A DNA stretch of 64,000 bases from Bacteroidia bacterium (GTDB lineage: Bacteria > Bacteroidota > Bacteroidia > NS11-12g > UBA9320): contig JADLGN010000030.1 in NCBI GenBank assembly GCA_020849295.1, forward strand, positions 1 through 64,000, written 5' to 3'. The notes beneath the pieces are model-generated. The model was not told where the DNA came from, searched no databases, and was given only the letters and a program-made list of their open reading frames with translations. Both the position numbers and the translations under genes were made by a program. The stretch's first letter is position 1, and each line of letters opens with the position of its first letter. Below, one piece after another: positions 45,996 through 54,805 of the stretch.

Positions 45996-47510
45996 CTAAG
46001 GTAATAATCTTCCATACATTCTTGGAAAAGGTATTGATTCTCTAACATGTTTGAGTTTACAAATCCAAGTAACCAAACGCTCAAGACCAAGACCAAAACC
46101 GGCATGTGGCACAGAGCCATAGCGCCTCAAATCTAAATACCATTCAAAAGCCTCCATTGGAAGTTTATGTTCATTAATTTTTTCAATTAACATATTCAAA
46201 TCTGTTTCTCTTTCACCACCTCCAACTATTTCACCATACCCTTCAGGGGCAAGTACATCTACACCTCTTGCAAATCTGCTGTCTTCTGGGTTTCTTTTCA
46301 GATAAAAAGCTTTTACTGCATGGGGCCAGTCATATACCATTATTGGCGAATTAAACAATCTTGTTATTACTGTTTCATCACTTCCTCCAAGGTCATTTCC
46401 ATATTCAAAGTTTTTTGCCGAATTTATCCATTGAGGTATATTTCTTAATTCTTCTTCTATTTCTTTTAAGTCGTTTTTTAACTGATCTATTTTATTTTGA
46501 TTAAAGTTAATTTCACCTTTTTTCATACCGGGTGTTTTAATTTTTTGCTCTCTTTCTGTAATCTCATTTGTAATTTCTTCAGATTTACTCTTAGTTTCAT
46601 CAAGTAATTTTTCGAGAGAAGTAATGCTGTTTTGCCCGTTTACATCTTGTTCGCCTTTTATTATTCTTACTGCTTCGTCATAGGTAAGGCGTGGAAAAGG
46701 TTGAAGACTGCTTTCAAGCATTGATGTATTGCGTTCAATTGTTTTAAGTTCATTTTTACAATTTTTAAGTACATCTATTATCACATATTGTAGAAATTTT
46801 TCAATCAAATCCATGTTTTCATATATATCGAAATAAGCCATTTCAGGCTCTATCATCCAAAATTCTGACAAATGTCTTCTTGTTTTAGATTTTTCGGCTC
46901 TGAAAGTTGGACCAAAGGTGTAAATTTTGCCCATAGCCATTGCCATTGCTTCGCCATACAATTGCCCAGATTGAGACAAATACGCAGGTTCTCCATAATA
47001 GTCTGTTTCAAAAAGTGTGGAAGTTCCTTCGCATGCATTTCCTGTAAAAAGCGGTGCATCCATTTGAACAAAATCTTCACTTTGAAAAAAGTTATGAATA
47101 GAATAAATTATTCTGTTCCTTATTTTCATTATAGCCCACTGCCTGTTGCTTCTAAGCCACAGATGACGATTATCCATAAGAAATTCTATACCATGTTCTT
47201 TTTTTGAAATAGGATAATTTTTTACGTCTTGTAAAATTTTAATTTCTCTTATCTGTAACTCAAACCCACCAACTTGTCTTTCATCTGCAACAACCTTTCC
47301 ACTTAAAATTACCGAACTTTCTAATCCTAAGCTTACAGCATTATTAAAGCTATCTTCACCCAAAATATTTATATCTCCTACACATTGACAAAGTCCGCTG
47401 CCATCTCTAAGTATTATAAAAACTAATCCTTTACTATCTCGTTTATTTGCTACCCAACCTTTAAGAGTAACTTCTTCACCACAAAATTTTGATAAATCTT
47501 TAATCAACAT
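45996..47510 (-). CDS. asnS: Asparaginyl-tRNA synthetase
   Basis: Class IIb synthetase that charges tRNA-Asn. The N-terminal OB anticodon-binding domain ('VTLKGWVANKRDSKGLVFI') is followed by the catalytic core: motif 2 'GPTFRAEKSKTRRHLSEFWM', 'MIEPEMAY', and motif 3 'GFGLGLERLVTW'. An insertion of about 80 charged, coiled-coil-like residues (nt about 46420-46665) sits inside the core before 'YDWPHAVKAFYLKR'. Inserts here are known in AsnRS of this phylum, but this one is rich in Lys/Glu heptads. It is divergent from rpoN across a 17-bp palindrome. Confidence 0.96.
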   Translation of the reverse strand: MLIKDLSKFCGEEVTLKGWVANKRDSKGLVFIILRDGSGLCQCVGDINILGEDSFNNAVSLGLESSVILSGKVVADERQVGGFELQIREIKILQDVKNYPISKKEHGIEFLMDNRHLWLRSNRQWAIMKIRNRIIYSIHNFFQSEDFVQMDAPLFTGNACEGTSTLFETDYYGEPAYLSQSGQLYGEAMAMAMGKIYTFGPTFRAEKSKTRRHLSEFWMIEPEMAYFDIYENMDLIEKFLQYVIIDVLKNCKNELKTIERNTSMLESSLQPFPRLTYDEAVRIIKGEQDVNGQNSITSLEKLLDETKSKSEEITNEITEREQKIKTPGMKKGEINFNQNKIDQLKNDLKEIEEELRNIPQWINSAKNFEYGNDLGGSDETVITRLFNSPIMVYDWPHAVKAFYLKRNPEDSRFARGVDVLAPEGYGEIVGGGERETDLNMLIEKINEHKLPMEAFEWYLDLRRYGSVPHAGFGLGLERLVTWICKLKHVRESIPFPRMYGRLLP

Positions 47511-47534
47511 TTTAAAATTTTCGTATTAATGTTA

Positions 47535-47551
47535 TAATTTTGGCAAAATTA
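47535..47551. promoter_or_regulatory. Palindromic divergent promoter/operator between asnS and rpoN
   Basis: TAATTTTGGCAAAATTA is a perfect 8+1+8 palindrome. Each arm read outward matches the -7 consensus TAnnTTTG, one for rpoN (+) and one for asnS (-). Starts lie 35 bp and 24 bp away. It could be back-to-back -7 boxes or an operator for a dimeric regulator; no good -33 boxes were seen. Confidence 0.45.
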
Positions 47552-47586
47552 ATTCAAAATTTTATTGTTTAATTTAAAATTAAGTA

Positions 47587-49092
47587 ATGTTAAAGCAAAA
47601 CCAGAGTCAAAAGCTATTACAAAAACTGTCACCACAGCAATTGATGTATGTCAAATTGCTTGAACTTAATACTCTTAATTTTGAACAACGACTTGAAGAA
47701 GAACTTATTGAAAATCCTGCACTTGAAACCGGTAAAGATGATGATGAACTAAACTATGAAGATCAGGAAGAATCTTACGTTGAAAACACACCTGAAGAAA
47801 CTGACGACTTCCTCTCAGAAGAATATGAAGCAGAACTATTGAATGAAACTGATACTTTTGAGGATATAGACCTTGAAGATTATATTGAAGATGACTCTGA
47901 AGATTATCGATTAAATGAAGAAAACTATAACGATTCTGATGAAAAAAAATACCCTCAAATTGTATTTAATTCAAGCTATAGAGATATATTGTCTGAGCAA
48001 TTACACAACTCTTTTGAAAACGAAGATGATATTTTAGTTGCAGAACAACTTATTGGTTCACTTGATGATGATGGATACTTAAGACGCGAACTTCAGTCTG
48101 TTGTAAATGACTTATTATTTCAGTATAATTTTAATACAAATACTCAAAAGGTAGAGAAAATATTAAATAAAATACAAAAATTTGACCCACCTGGAATTGG
48201 TGCCAGAAATCTGCAAGAATGTCTTTTGATTCAAATACACAGAAAAGAAGAAAAAGGCAATAATCCAATTATAAAACTGGCAAAAGAAATTATTGAAAAA
48301 TGCTTTGAAGATTTTACAAAAAGGCATTTTGAAAAAATTGCGCACAAACTCAATGTACATATTGAATATCTTAAAGAAGCAGTGCAATTAATTACAAAAC
48401 TAAACCCCAAGCCTGCAGATTCTGACGAAGACATTAAAACAGAAACTGTAATACCAGATTTTACAGTAGTTGATAATTTTGGAGTTTTTGAAATAATATT
48501 AAACCAAGGAAACCAACCTGAATTAAGAATTAGCCAAGACTTTAATGATTCTGTAAAATATTATGACAAAAATGGGTCAAAAGACAATAAGAATAAAGAA
48601 GCATTTCAGTTTCTTAAACAAAAAGTAGATAGCGCAAAATGGTTTATAGAAGCAGTAAAACAAAGGCAAAACACACTTTTAATAACAATGTCAGCAATTG
48701 TTGATTATCAAAAAGAGTTTTTCAAAACTGGGGATAGCTCAAAACTTAAACCAATGAGGTTGAAAGATATTGCCGAAAAAATAAAAATGGATATTTCTAC
48801 TATTTCAAGAGTTGCCACAAGCAAATATGTCCAAACAGATTTTGGCATATTTCTCTTAAAATATTTTTTCTCTGAAGGAATAGTAAATGAAGAAGGTGAG
48901 GAAATTTCAACAAAAGAAGTAAAACGCCTATTACAAGAAAATATAAATAACGAAGACAAAACTAACCCAATGACAGACGATGAACTTACAGAACTTTTAA
49001 AAACAAAAGGTTATAACATGGCAAGGAGAACTGTAGCTAAATATCGCGAACAACTTAATATACCCGTAGCACGACTTCGCAAATCTTTCTAA
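47587..49092 (+). CDS. rpoN: RNA polymerase sigma-54 factor
   Basis: Alternative sigma factor that needs an AAA+ activator to open -24/-12 promoters. Region I is the Gln/Leu-rich N-terminus ('QSQKLLQKLSPQQLMYVKLLELN', first part), region II is a long acidic linker (residues about 45-125), then the core-binding domain ('FDPPGIGARNLQECLL'), the HTH part ('DISTISRVATSKYVQT') and the RpoN box 'ARRTVAKYRE' (residues 479-488). Length 501 is normal for the phylum. The linker is unusually acidic. No sigma-54 activator gene lies in the window. It is followed within 8 bp by the PAP2-like gene. Confidence 0.97.
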   Translation: MLKQNQSQKLLQKLSPQQLMYVKLLELNTLNFEQRLEEELIENPALETGKDDDELNYEDQEESYVENTPEETDDFLSEEYEAELLNETDTFEDIDLEDYIEDDSEDYRLNEENYNDSDEKKYPQIVFNSSYRDILSEQLHNSFENEDDILVAEQLIGSLDDDGYLRRELQSVVNDLLFQYNFNTNTQKVEKILNKIQKFDPPGIGARNLQECLLIQIHRKEEKGNNPIIKLAKEIIEKCFEDFTKRHFEKIAHKLNVHIEYLKEAVQLITKLNPKPADSDEDIKTETVIPDFTVVDNFGVFEIILNQGNQPELRISQDFNDSVKYYDKNGSKDNKNKEAFQFLKQKVDSAKWFIEAVKQRQNTLLITMSAIVDYQKEFFKTGDSSKLKPMRLKDIAEKIKMDISTISRVATSKYVQTDFGIFLLKYFFSEGIVNEEGEEISTKEVKRLLQENINNEDKTNPMTDDELTELLKTKGYNMARRTVAKYREQLNIPVARLRKSF

Positions 49093-49099
49093 AAAATAA

Positions 49100-49765
49100 A
49101 TGACAAAAATTGCAGAACTGATTTCATATATTTTTCATCCAGTTTTTATTACTTTTTTCAACTTTCTATATATACTGTTAAATATAGGAAACCAAGGTCC
49201 TGTAGTAGGGTTTACATTTATGCTTTTTCTTTTTTTTATTATTCTGATACCTGTATTTTTCACCTTTTTGATAGTTTACAGAGATAAGAAAAATTTTAAG
49301 CTTAAATATTATGACGATATAGAAACAGATCAAAGGACTAAAATTTTAGCAATTTCAATATTGCATTACATAATATTTCTAATTATAGTTGCCAATCTTC
49401 ATATTGTGTTTTTAGGATATTATAAACCAATGATTACATCAATGATAATGGGAATGGTAATGTCAACTATATTGTCATTTATTTTTCATTTTTTTAATTT
49501 CAAAAACAGTTTACATAGTTTATCACCGGCATTTTTCTCATCATTTTATATTATTTTTTTATGGAATATACCCGGTTTAGATTCTCTGAATACATTCGCT
49601 GAACACTTATTGAACATAGGAATTATTACAAATTTGATAATTTTGATAATTACAAGTTTTGCCAGAGTAATGCTAAAAAAACACAACTGGACAGAAATTG
49701 CAGCAGGAGTTTTTATAGGTGTTATTTGTCCTTTATTGCTAACTTTGTTATCAAATGGAATTTAA
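49100..49765 (+). CDS. PAP2-like integral membrane protein
   Basis: A 221-residue protein with about six membrane helices. The stretch 'SFARVMLKKHNWTEIAAGVFIG' resembles the third motif of PAP2 phosphatases (R...H...E/D...G), and 'HSLSP' stands where the SGH motif would be. The first motif (K...RP) is only suggested by 'DDIETDQRTK'. Catalytic competence is therefore uncertain. Similar proteins commonly follow rpoN in Bacteroidota. It begins 8 bp after rpoN and overlaps the enoyl-CoA hydratase gene by 11 bp. Confidence 0.6.
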   Translation: MTKIAELISYIFHPVFITFFNFLYILLNIGNQGPVVGFTFMLFLFFIILIPVFFTFLIVYRDKKNFKLKYYDDIETDQRTKILAISILHYIIFLIIVANLHIVFLGYYKPMITSMIMGMVMSTILSFIFHFFNFKNSLHSLSPAFFSSFYIIFLWNIPGLDSLNTFAEHLLNIGIITNLIILIITSFARVMLKKHNWTEIAAGVFIGVICPLLLTLLSNGI

Positions 49766-50537
49766 AACATTAAAGTACACAAAAACTGATTCTGTATTGA
49801 CAATTACTTTAAATAGACCAGAAGTATATAATGCAATAAATGATGAAATGAGCTTTGAATTACAAGATGCTTTTTCAAATTCATTAAAAGACGAATCAAT
49901 TAGAGTAATTATATTTACAGGCAATGGTAAAGCATTTTGCTCAGGACAGGATTTAAAAGAATTTGTAAGTGACGAAAAGCGTTCTTTCATAGAATCAATA
50001 AACAAAAGGTACAATCCACTTATTAGGCAAATGAGAGAATTGCCCAAACCAATAATTTGTAAACTAAACGGTATAGCAGCAGGTGCAGGGTGTTCTCTTG
50101 CGCTTGCCTGCGATTTTATAATTGCACATAATGACGCTTCACTTGTTGAAGCATTTATCAGTATTGGTCTTGTGCCCGACTCTGGTTCTTCATTTTTTTT
50201 AAAAAGACTACTAAGCAGTAATCTTGCATTTGAAATAGCAAGTTTGGGAGAAAAAATTTCTGCATCAAGAGCTTATGAATTGGGAATAATAAACAGGCTT
50301 TGTAATGATGAAAATTTTGAAAACACAGTTGAAGAAATAGTGAATTATTACAAAAATGCACCTACAAAATCAATTGGATTAATTAAGAAAATGTTAAATA
50401 AATCAGGTACAACAGATTTTGAAACACAACTTGATTATGAAGCATTTTGCCAGGAAATAGCTGGCAATACAGAAGACTTTAAAGAAGGAGTAAGTGCATT
50501 CCTTGAAAAAAGAAAACCAATTTTTAAGGGTATATAA
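49755..50537 (+). CDS. Enoyl-CoA hydratase/isomerase family protein (PaaG-like)
   Basis: Crotonase-fold enzyme of 260 residues. Visible are 'LNRPEVYNAIND', the CoA oxyanion-hole segment 'GKAFCSGQDLKEF', the second oxyanion Gly in 'GIAAGAGCSLALACDF', and 'AFISIGLVPDSGSSFFLKRL' with the Asp used by PaaG-type isomerases in place of hydratase Glu. This fits the 1,2-epoxyphenylacetyl-CoA isomerase / delta3-delta2 isomerase branch. No other phenylacetate gene is nearby, so general beta-oxidation isomerase is equally likely. It overlaps the membrane protein gene by 11 bp. Confidence 0.87.
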   Translation: MEFKTLKYTKTDSVLTITLNRPEVYNAINDEMSFELQDAFSNSLKDESIRVIIFTGNGKAFCSGQDLKEFVSDEKRSFIESINKRYNPLIRQMRELPKPIICKLNGIAAGAGCSLALACDFIIAHNDASLVEAFISIGLVPDSGSSFFLKRLLSSNLAFEIASLGEKISASRAYELGIINRLCNDENFENTVEEIVNYYKNAPTKSIGLIKKMLNKSGTTDFETQLDYEAFCQEIAGNTEDFKEGVSAFLEKRKPIFKGI

Positions 50538-50561
50538 AATGATATTAGTTATTAAAAACAA

Positions 50562-51851
50562 ATGAGAAAAATTATTTATAAAATTTTAATTTTATTATCG
50601 GTTATAGTAAGTTCTGGATTTTCATTTTCGCAAGTAAGATGTGGAACTTTTGATTATGAAAATTATTTACGTCAAAAAAATCCTGATTTTGGAGATGCTT
50701 TAGACAAAACAAGAAGAGAATCAATAAATGCAAACTCAATAAATTATAAAAATGATGATGAAACAATTTATTATATTCCTGTAGTTTTTCATTTAGTATG
50801 GAATACTCCGGATATGAATCTTGATGATTCATTATTTCACTCACAAATAAAAACTTTTAACGAAGCATTTAATCACAATCATAAAGACACAAACAAAATA
50901 AGAAGTATCTTTAAACCTGTGGCTGGCAATGCAAGAATTATATTTTACTTAGCCAAAAAAGATCCAAACGGAAAACCAACAACAGGTATTAACAGAGTAA
51001 AAACCAAAAAAGGAGATTTTGGAAATAATTTATATGCAGAAACTGTAAAATACAGTGATGAAGGAGGGGCTGATGCATGGGATCCTGAAAAATACCTGAA
51101 TATTTGGGTATGCAGATTTACTTATAATGGAATAATGGCAGTAAGTGCTTATGCTTTTCCTCCAGTAAATGCCAAATATTGGAGTTCGAGCTATTATAAA
51201 GATTTAGAATTGCAGGGAGTAGTTGTTAATTATCCTTATGTAGGTGTAAAAAATCCTAATGATGTAATGCAAGGCTCAATGAGAGAAAAAACATTAATTC
51301 ATGAAGTTGGTCATTATTTAGGTTTAAGACATATATGGGCCGATAAAAACAATTGCACCGGTGAAGATGACGGATTTAAAGACACTCCATTATGTTCAAA
51401 GCAAAGTACAAATTGCCAAGCAAATAAAAACACATGTAATGAAGGGAGTGGAGACAAACCTGATATGTACGAAAATTACATGGATTACTCTGCATATCCT
51501 TGTACTATAATGTTTACCCAAGAACAAATAAAACAAATGAGATGGAATTTGTTAAATCTAAGACCCAAAGTAGGAAGCACAAAAATTGATAACTCAATAC
51601 CAGCTTCCGAATCGGTATATTTTTATCCAAATCCTGCAAGTAGTCAAATAAAAATAAATGTTGACAAACAAGGATTATATACTATACAACTTACAGATAT
51701 GCTTGGACAAAATATTGATAAAGCAATTTTTAATATTTCAGAAAGTTACCAATATAAATACAATATTTCAGATTTTTCATCAGGTATTTATCAAATTAAA
51801 ATTTTATACGGAAGCAAAACTGTGGTTAACCAAAAACTATTTATACAGTAA
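50562..51851 (+). CDS. Secreted M43-family zinc metalloprotease with T9SS sorting domain
   Basis: A 429-residue pappalysin-type (M43) metalloprotease. It has a signal peptide (to 'SSGFSFSQV'), a pro-like segment, and a catalytic domain with zinc motif 'HEVGHYLGLRH' (His247, Glu248, His251, His257), the conserved 'CTGEDDGFKDTP' loop and the Met-turn region 'ENYMDYSAYPCTIMFTQEQ'. A type A sorting domain ends the protein ('ESVYFYPNPASSQIKINV', 'LTDMLGQNID', 'FSSGIYQIKI'). It should be exported by T9SS and cut by PorU. Its target proteins are unknown. It lies 24 bp after the hydratase gene. Confidence 0.92.
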   Translation: MRKIIYKILILLSVIVSSGFSFSQVRCGTFDYENYLRQKNPDFGDALDKTRRESINANSINYKNDDETIYYIPVVFHLVWNTPDMNLDDSLFHSQIKTFNEAFNHNHKDTNKIRSIFKPVAGNARIIFYLAKKDPNGKPTTGINRVKTKKGDFGNNLYAETVKYSDEGGADAWDPEKYLNIWVCRFTYNGIMAVSAYAFPPVNAKYWSSSYYKDLELQGVVVNYPYVGVKNPNDVMQGSMREKTLIHEVGHYLGLRHIWADKNNCTGEDDGFKDTPLCSKQSTNCQANKNTCNEGSGDKPDMYENYMDYSAYPCTIMFTQEQIKQMRWNLLNLRPKVGSTKIDNSIPASESVYFYPNPASSQIKINVDKQGLYTIQLTDMLGQNIDKAIFNISESYQYKYNISDFSSGIYQIKILYGSKTVVNQKLFIQ

Positions 51852-52057
51852 GAATTTATAATCTATTATACACCTGAAAAAAGCAATTTGTTCAGGAATA
51901 TATACATAAAAAAATAATGCAAATAAAGCTGTAATTCAAAGCTATTATACAATCTATATAATTATTTGCTTATATTAATAAATGTTTAGTATCATATTTT
52001 AACTATATCAACATTTTTTGAATGACAATACATTTTTTATATACTGTTAGGGCTTAG

Positions 52058-52065
52058 TAAATTTG
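52058..52065 (+). promoter_or_regulatory. Candidate -7 box for the PorP-SPOR / LytTR unit
   Basis: TAAATTTG, 28 bp before the ATG at 52094, in a 242-bp gap after the M43 gene that is otherwise featureless and AT-rich. No consensus -33 box was seen at the right distance. Confidence 0.35.
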
Positions 52066-52093
52066 AGATTAATTCATTTAAACAGGTAGAATT

Positions 52094-54022
52094 ATGAAAA
52101 TTTTAAAAAATATAATATCAGTATTTTTGATATTATTTTCGATAAATGCAACAGCTCAGCAATTGCCACTATTGAGCAGTTATTATGCAAATTCATATTT
52201 ATCAAATCCGGCTTTTGCAGGTATAAAAGGAAATAAAATATTTTTATTAAACCGAAGCGACTGGAAAAACATCCTATCAAAAACTGAAACATTTCTGGCT
52301 TCATACAATGGTAATTTTAAAAACGGCAGTGATGGTATTGGTTTTACTGTTTATAATGATATGCGTGACATTATTTCGAGAAGTGCTGTTTTTGGTACTT
52401 ATAGTTACAAAGTACAAATAGCAAAAAAGAGCGTATTAGCATTTGGGTTTTCTCTGGGGTACGAGCAAAGCAAAATTATAACAGAAAGGGTTGACCTTGA
52501 AAAAAAACAAAATATAACATTTCCTAATAATGCAAATTCTTCAAATTCATTTGATGGAAATTTTGGAATTTCATTTCATAAAAATTCGCTTAATATAGGA
52601 ATTGCAGGGTATCGTCTATTAGAAACAAATGAAATAAAGCTAAATCCCGAAACAAAACACGATTTTGATTATATTTTCGAAAAACAATTGATTGGATTAA
52701 TTTCTTATTCATTCAACTTAAGCAAAAATTTATTAAAAATAGAACCTTTATTACAGGTACATAAAGGAATAAAATCAAAACCCGCTATAAATTTTAATGC
52801 TACAGCTAATTACAAAAATAAATATTGGTTTGGAAGCGGTTACAGACAATTATATGGTTTTGATTTTTCTGCCGGTACAACTTTATATGAAAAAATATCA
52901 TTAGGCTACACATTTGCTTTAGCTCAAAATAATAATAATAACAATTTTCATGAAGTATTTTTTGGGTTTAATCTTGGAGGAAAAAGTTTTGAAAATGATA
53001 AAGATAAAGATGGTGTTTCTGACTTATTTGATAAAGAACCAATGAGTATAGAAGGTGGAATTGTAAATAATGACGGAATAAATTTAGACAGTGACAACGA
53101 TAGCATACCAGACGGTATTGATAAAGAACCTAACACCCCCAAAGGTGCAGCAGTAAATCAACTTGGAATTGCTTTAGATTCTGACGAGGATGGCATTATA
53201 GATTTATTCGATATGCAGGCAAATACTCCAACGGGATGTGTCGTAGATAATTTTGGAATAGCCTCAGATAGTGATAATGATGGAATTTTAGACTGTAATG
53301 ATAAAGAAATTAATACAATTAATGGAGCAAAAATAGATAAGAACGGCGTAGCTATTGATACAGACAAAGATGGAGTACCAGACGTAAAAGACCAAGAACC
53401 TGAGACTCAACATTGGAAACATATTGGAGAAAAGCAAAGTAAAGATGCTTCAAGCTGTGTAGTTGATGAATGGGGCGTAGCTAAAGACAGTGATGGTGAC
53501 GGGTTTAAAGATTGTATTGATGGACAGGTTTTTTCACCAAAAGGAGCTAAAGTAAACAAAAACGGTATTGCAATAATAAAACCCGACGAAGTGATTACTG
53601 AAAAAGTAGAAGATAGTGATGGTGATGGTATTTCTGATGATTTAGACCTTGAACCAAATACTCCAAAAGGTACCAGCGTAGATCAGTGGGGAAGAAGTCC
53701 ACTTGTAAATAATGACCCTTCAGCTATTCACAGAATAGATGTAAATGAAATAGAAGACAATTCTCAAATTTGGGATTATTATGTAATAATCGGCGTATTC
53801 AGATACTATAATAATCTTAAGAATTATCAAAAATATTTATTAAAAACTTATGATGAAACAACACAAGTACTTGTAACACCACAGAATTACTATTATACAT
53901 GGACTAAAAAAATCACAACAAAAGAAGAAGCAAAAGCAGAAATAAGCAGGCTAAAAGAAAAACGATTGAAAGATTATATTGTTGGCAATCCGTGGATGTG
54001 GCGTGAATCAAAAAACAAGTAA
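52094..54022 (+). CDS. PorP/SprF-like outer-membrane protein fused to TSP3 repeats and a SPOR-like domain
   Basis: A 642-residue three-part protein. Residues 1-21 are a signal peptide ('INATAQ'); 22-295 are a PorP/SprF barrel ('QLPLLSSYYANSYLSNPAFAG', first part); about 302-533 are seven calcium-binding thrombospondin type 3 repeats ('DSDGDGISDDLDLEPNTPKG'). Residues about 559-633 look like a SPOR domain ('WDYYVIIGVFRYYNNLKNYQ', 'YTWTKKITTKEEAKAEISRL'). Usual PorP fusions in the phylum end in an OmpA domain; here SPOR, a binder of denuded glycan, seems to take the anchoring role. The barrel would sit in the outer membrane with the rest in the periplasm. The LytTR regulator gene follows after 12 bp. 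A T9SS accessory role is inferred from family only. Confidence 0.8.
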   Translation: MKILKNIISVFLILFSINATAQQLPLLSSYYANSYLSNPAFAGIKGNKIFLLNRSDWKNILSKTETFLASYNGNFKNGSDGIGFTVYNDMRDIISRSAVFGTYSYKVQIAKKSVLAFGFSLGYEQSKIITERVDLEKKQNITFPNNANSSNSFDGNFGISFHKNSLNIGIAGYRLLETNEIKLNPETKHDFDYIFEKQLIGLISYSFNLSKNLLKIEPLLQVHKGIKSKPAINFNATANYKNKYWFGSGYRQLYGFDFSAGTTLYEKISLGYTFALAQNNNNNNFHEVFFGFNLGGKSFENDKDKDGVSDLFDKEPMSIEGGIVNNDGINLDSDNDSIPDGIDKEPNTPKGAAVNQLGIALDSDEDGIIDLFDMQANTPTGCVVDNFGIASDSDNDGILDCNDKEINTINGAKIDKNGVAIDTDKDGVPDVKDQEPETQHWKHIGEKQSKDASSCVVDEWGVAKDSDGDGFKDCIDGQVFSPKGAKVNKNGIAIIKPDEVITEKVEDSDGDGISDDLDLEPNTPKGTSVDQWGRSPLVNNDPSAIHRIDVNEIEDNSQIWDYYVIIGVFRYYNNLKNYQKYLLKTYDETTQVLVTPQNYYYTWTKKITTKEEAKAEISRLKEKRLKDYIVGNPWMWRESKNK

Positions 54023-54034
54023 AAAATAATTGCA

Positions 54035-54805
54035 ATGGATGTTTCATTGCATTCAAAAATTAAAGTTGCTATAATAGATGACAGTTTATTAAGCATCACT
54101 GCAATAAAAAAACTATTAGAAAAATTTAATGATACAATAGATATTTCTTTTACATCTACAAATGCGAACGATTCTCTATTACAACTTTCAAATAATAAAA
54201 TCGACATTTTATTTTTAGATATAGAAATGCCTTTATTTAATGGTTTTGAAATACTTGAAAAAATTGGACAATATTCATTTTTGGTTGTATTTACTACAGC
54301 TCATGAAAATTATGCTTTGCAAGCATTTAAAATACACGCTTTTGATTATTTAATTAAACCAATTGAAAAAAATCAACTTGAAGACATAATAAAAAGATAT
54401 TTTGAACGAGTAAATTTCAATAAAAAAATATCATTAAACCAAAATAAAAAACCAGACAGTAATGTATTAGAGGCTAATGGAAGACTGATAATTGATACAC
54501 ATGGTAAGACTTTCTTTGTAAATATTTCAAATATTCAATATTTTAAGGCTGAAAGAGCTTATTCAAAAATTTACTATAATAATTCAAATATATTAGTTTC
54601 AAAAAACACAAATTACTTTGAAAAATTATTGAACAACCCGTGTTTCTATAGAATTCACCGCTCATTTTTGATAAATATAAACCAAGTGAAAGAATTTGTT
54701 AAAAAGAACAACTCATATTTTGTTATTATGAATAATGGCGATGAGCTTGCAATTGCAAAACAGAATAAAAAGGAGTTACTCTCAAAATTGCAATTTCAAA
54801 ATTAG
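54035..54805 (+). CDS. LytTR-family response regulator (no adjacent kinase)
   Basis: A 256-residue response regulator. The receiver has 'AIIDDS', phospho-acceptor Asp62 in 'ILFLDIEMPLFNG', 'FTTAHENYALQAF' and Lys in 'YLIKPI'. The LytTR DNA-binding domain fills the C-terminus ('YFKAERAYSKIYY', 'FYRIHRSFLININQVKEF'). It lies 12 bp after the PorP-SPOR gene, in the same transcript. No histidine kinase is adjacent, so its partner is elsewhere or it is served by another kinase. It is similar in layout, though not close in sequence, to the regulator at 4373. Its stop codon overlaps that of the convergent 54802 gene in TTAG. Confidence 0.92.
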   Translation: MDVSLHSKIKVAIIDDSLLSITAIKKLLEKFNDTIDISFTSTNANDSLLQLSNNKIDILFLDIEMPLFNGFEILEKIGQYSFLVVFTTAHENYALQAFKIHAFDYLIKPIEKNQLEDIIKRYFERVNFNKKISLNQNKKPDSNVLEANGRLIIDTHGKTFFVNISNIQYFKAERAYSKIYYNNSNILVSKNTNYFEKLLNNPCFYRIHRSFLININQVKEFVKKNNSYFVIMNNGDELAIAKQNKKELLSKLQFQN

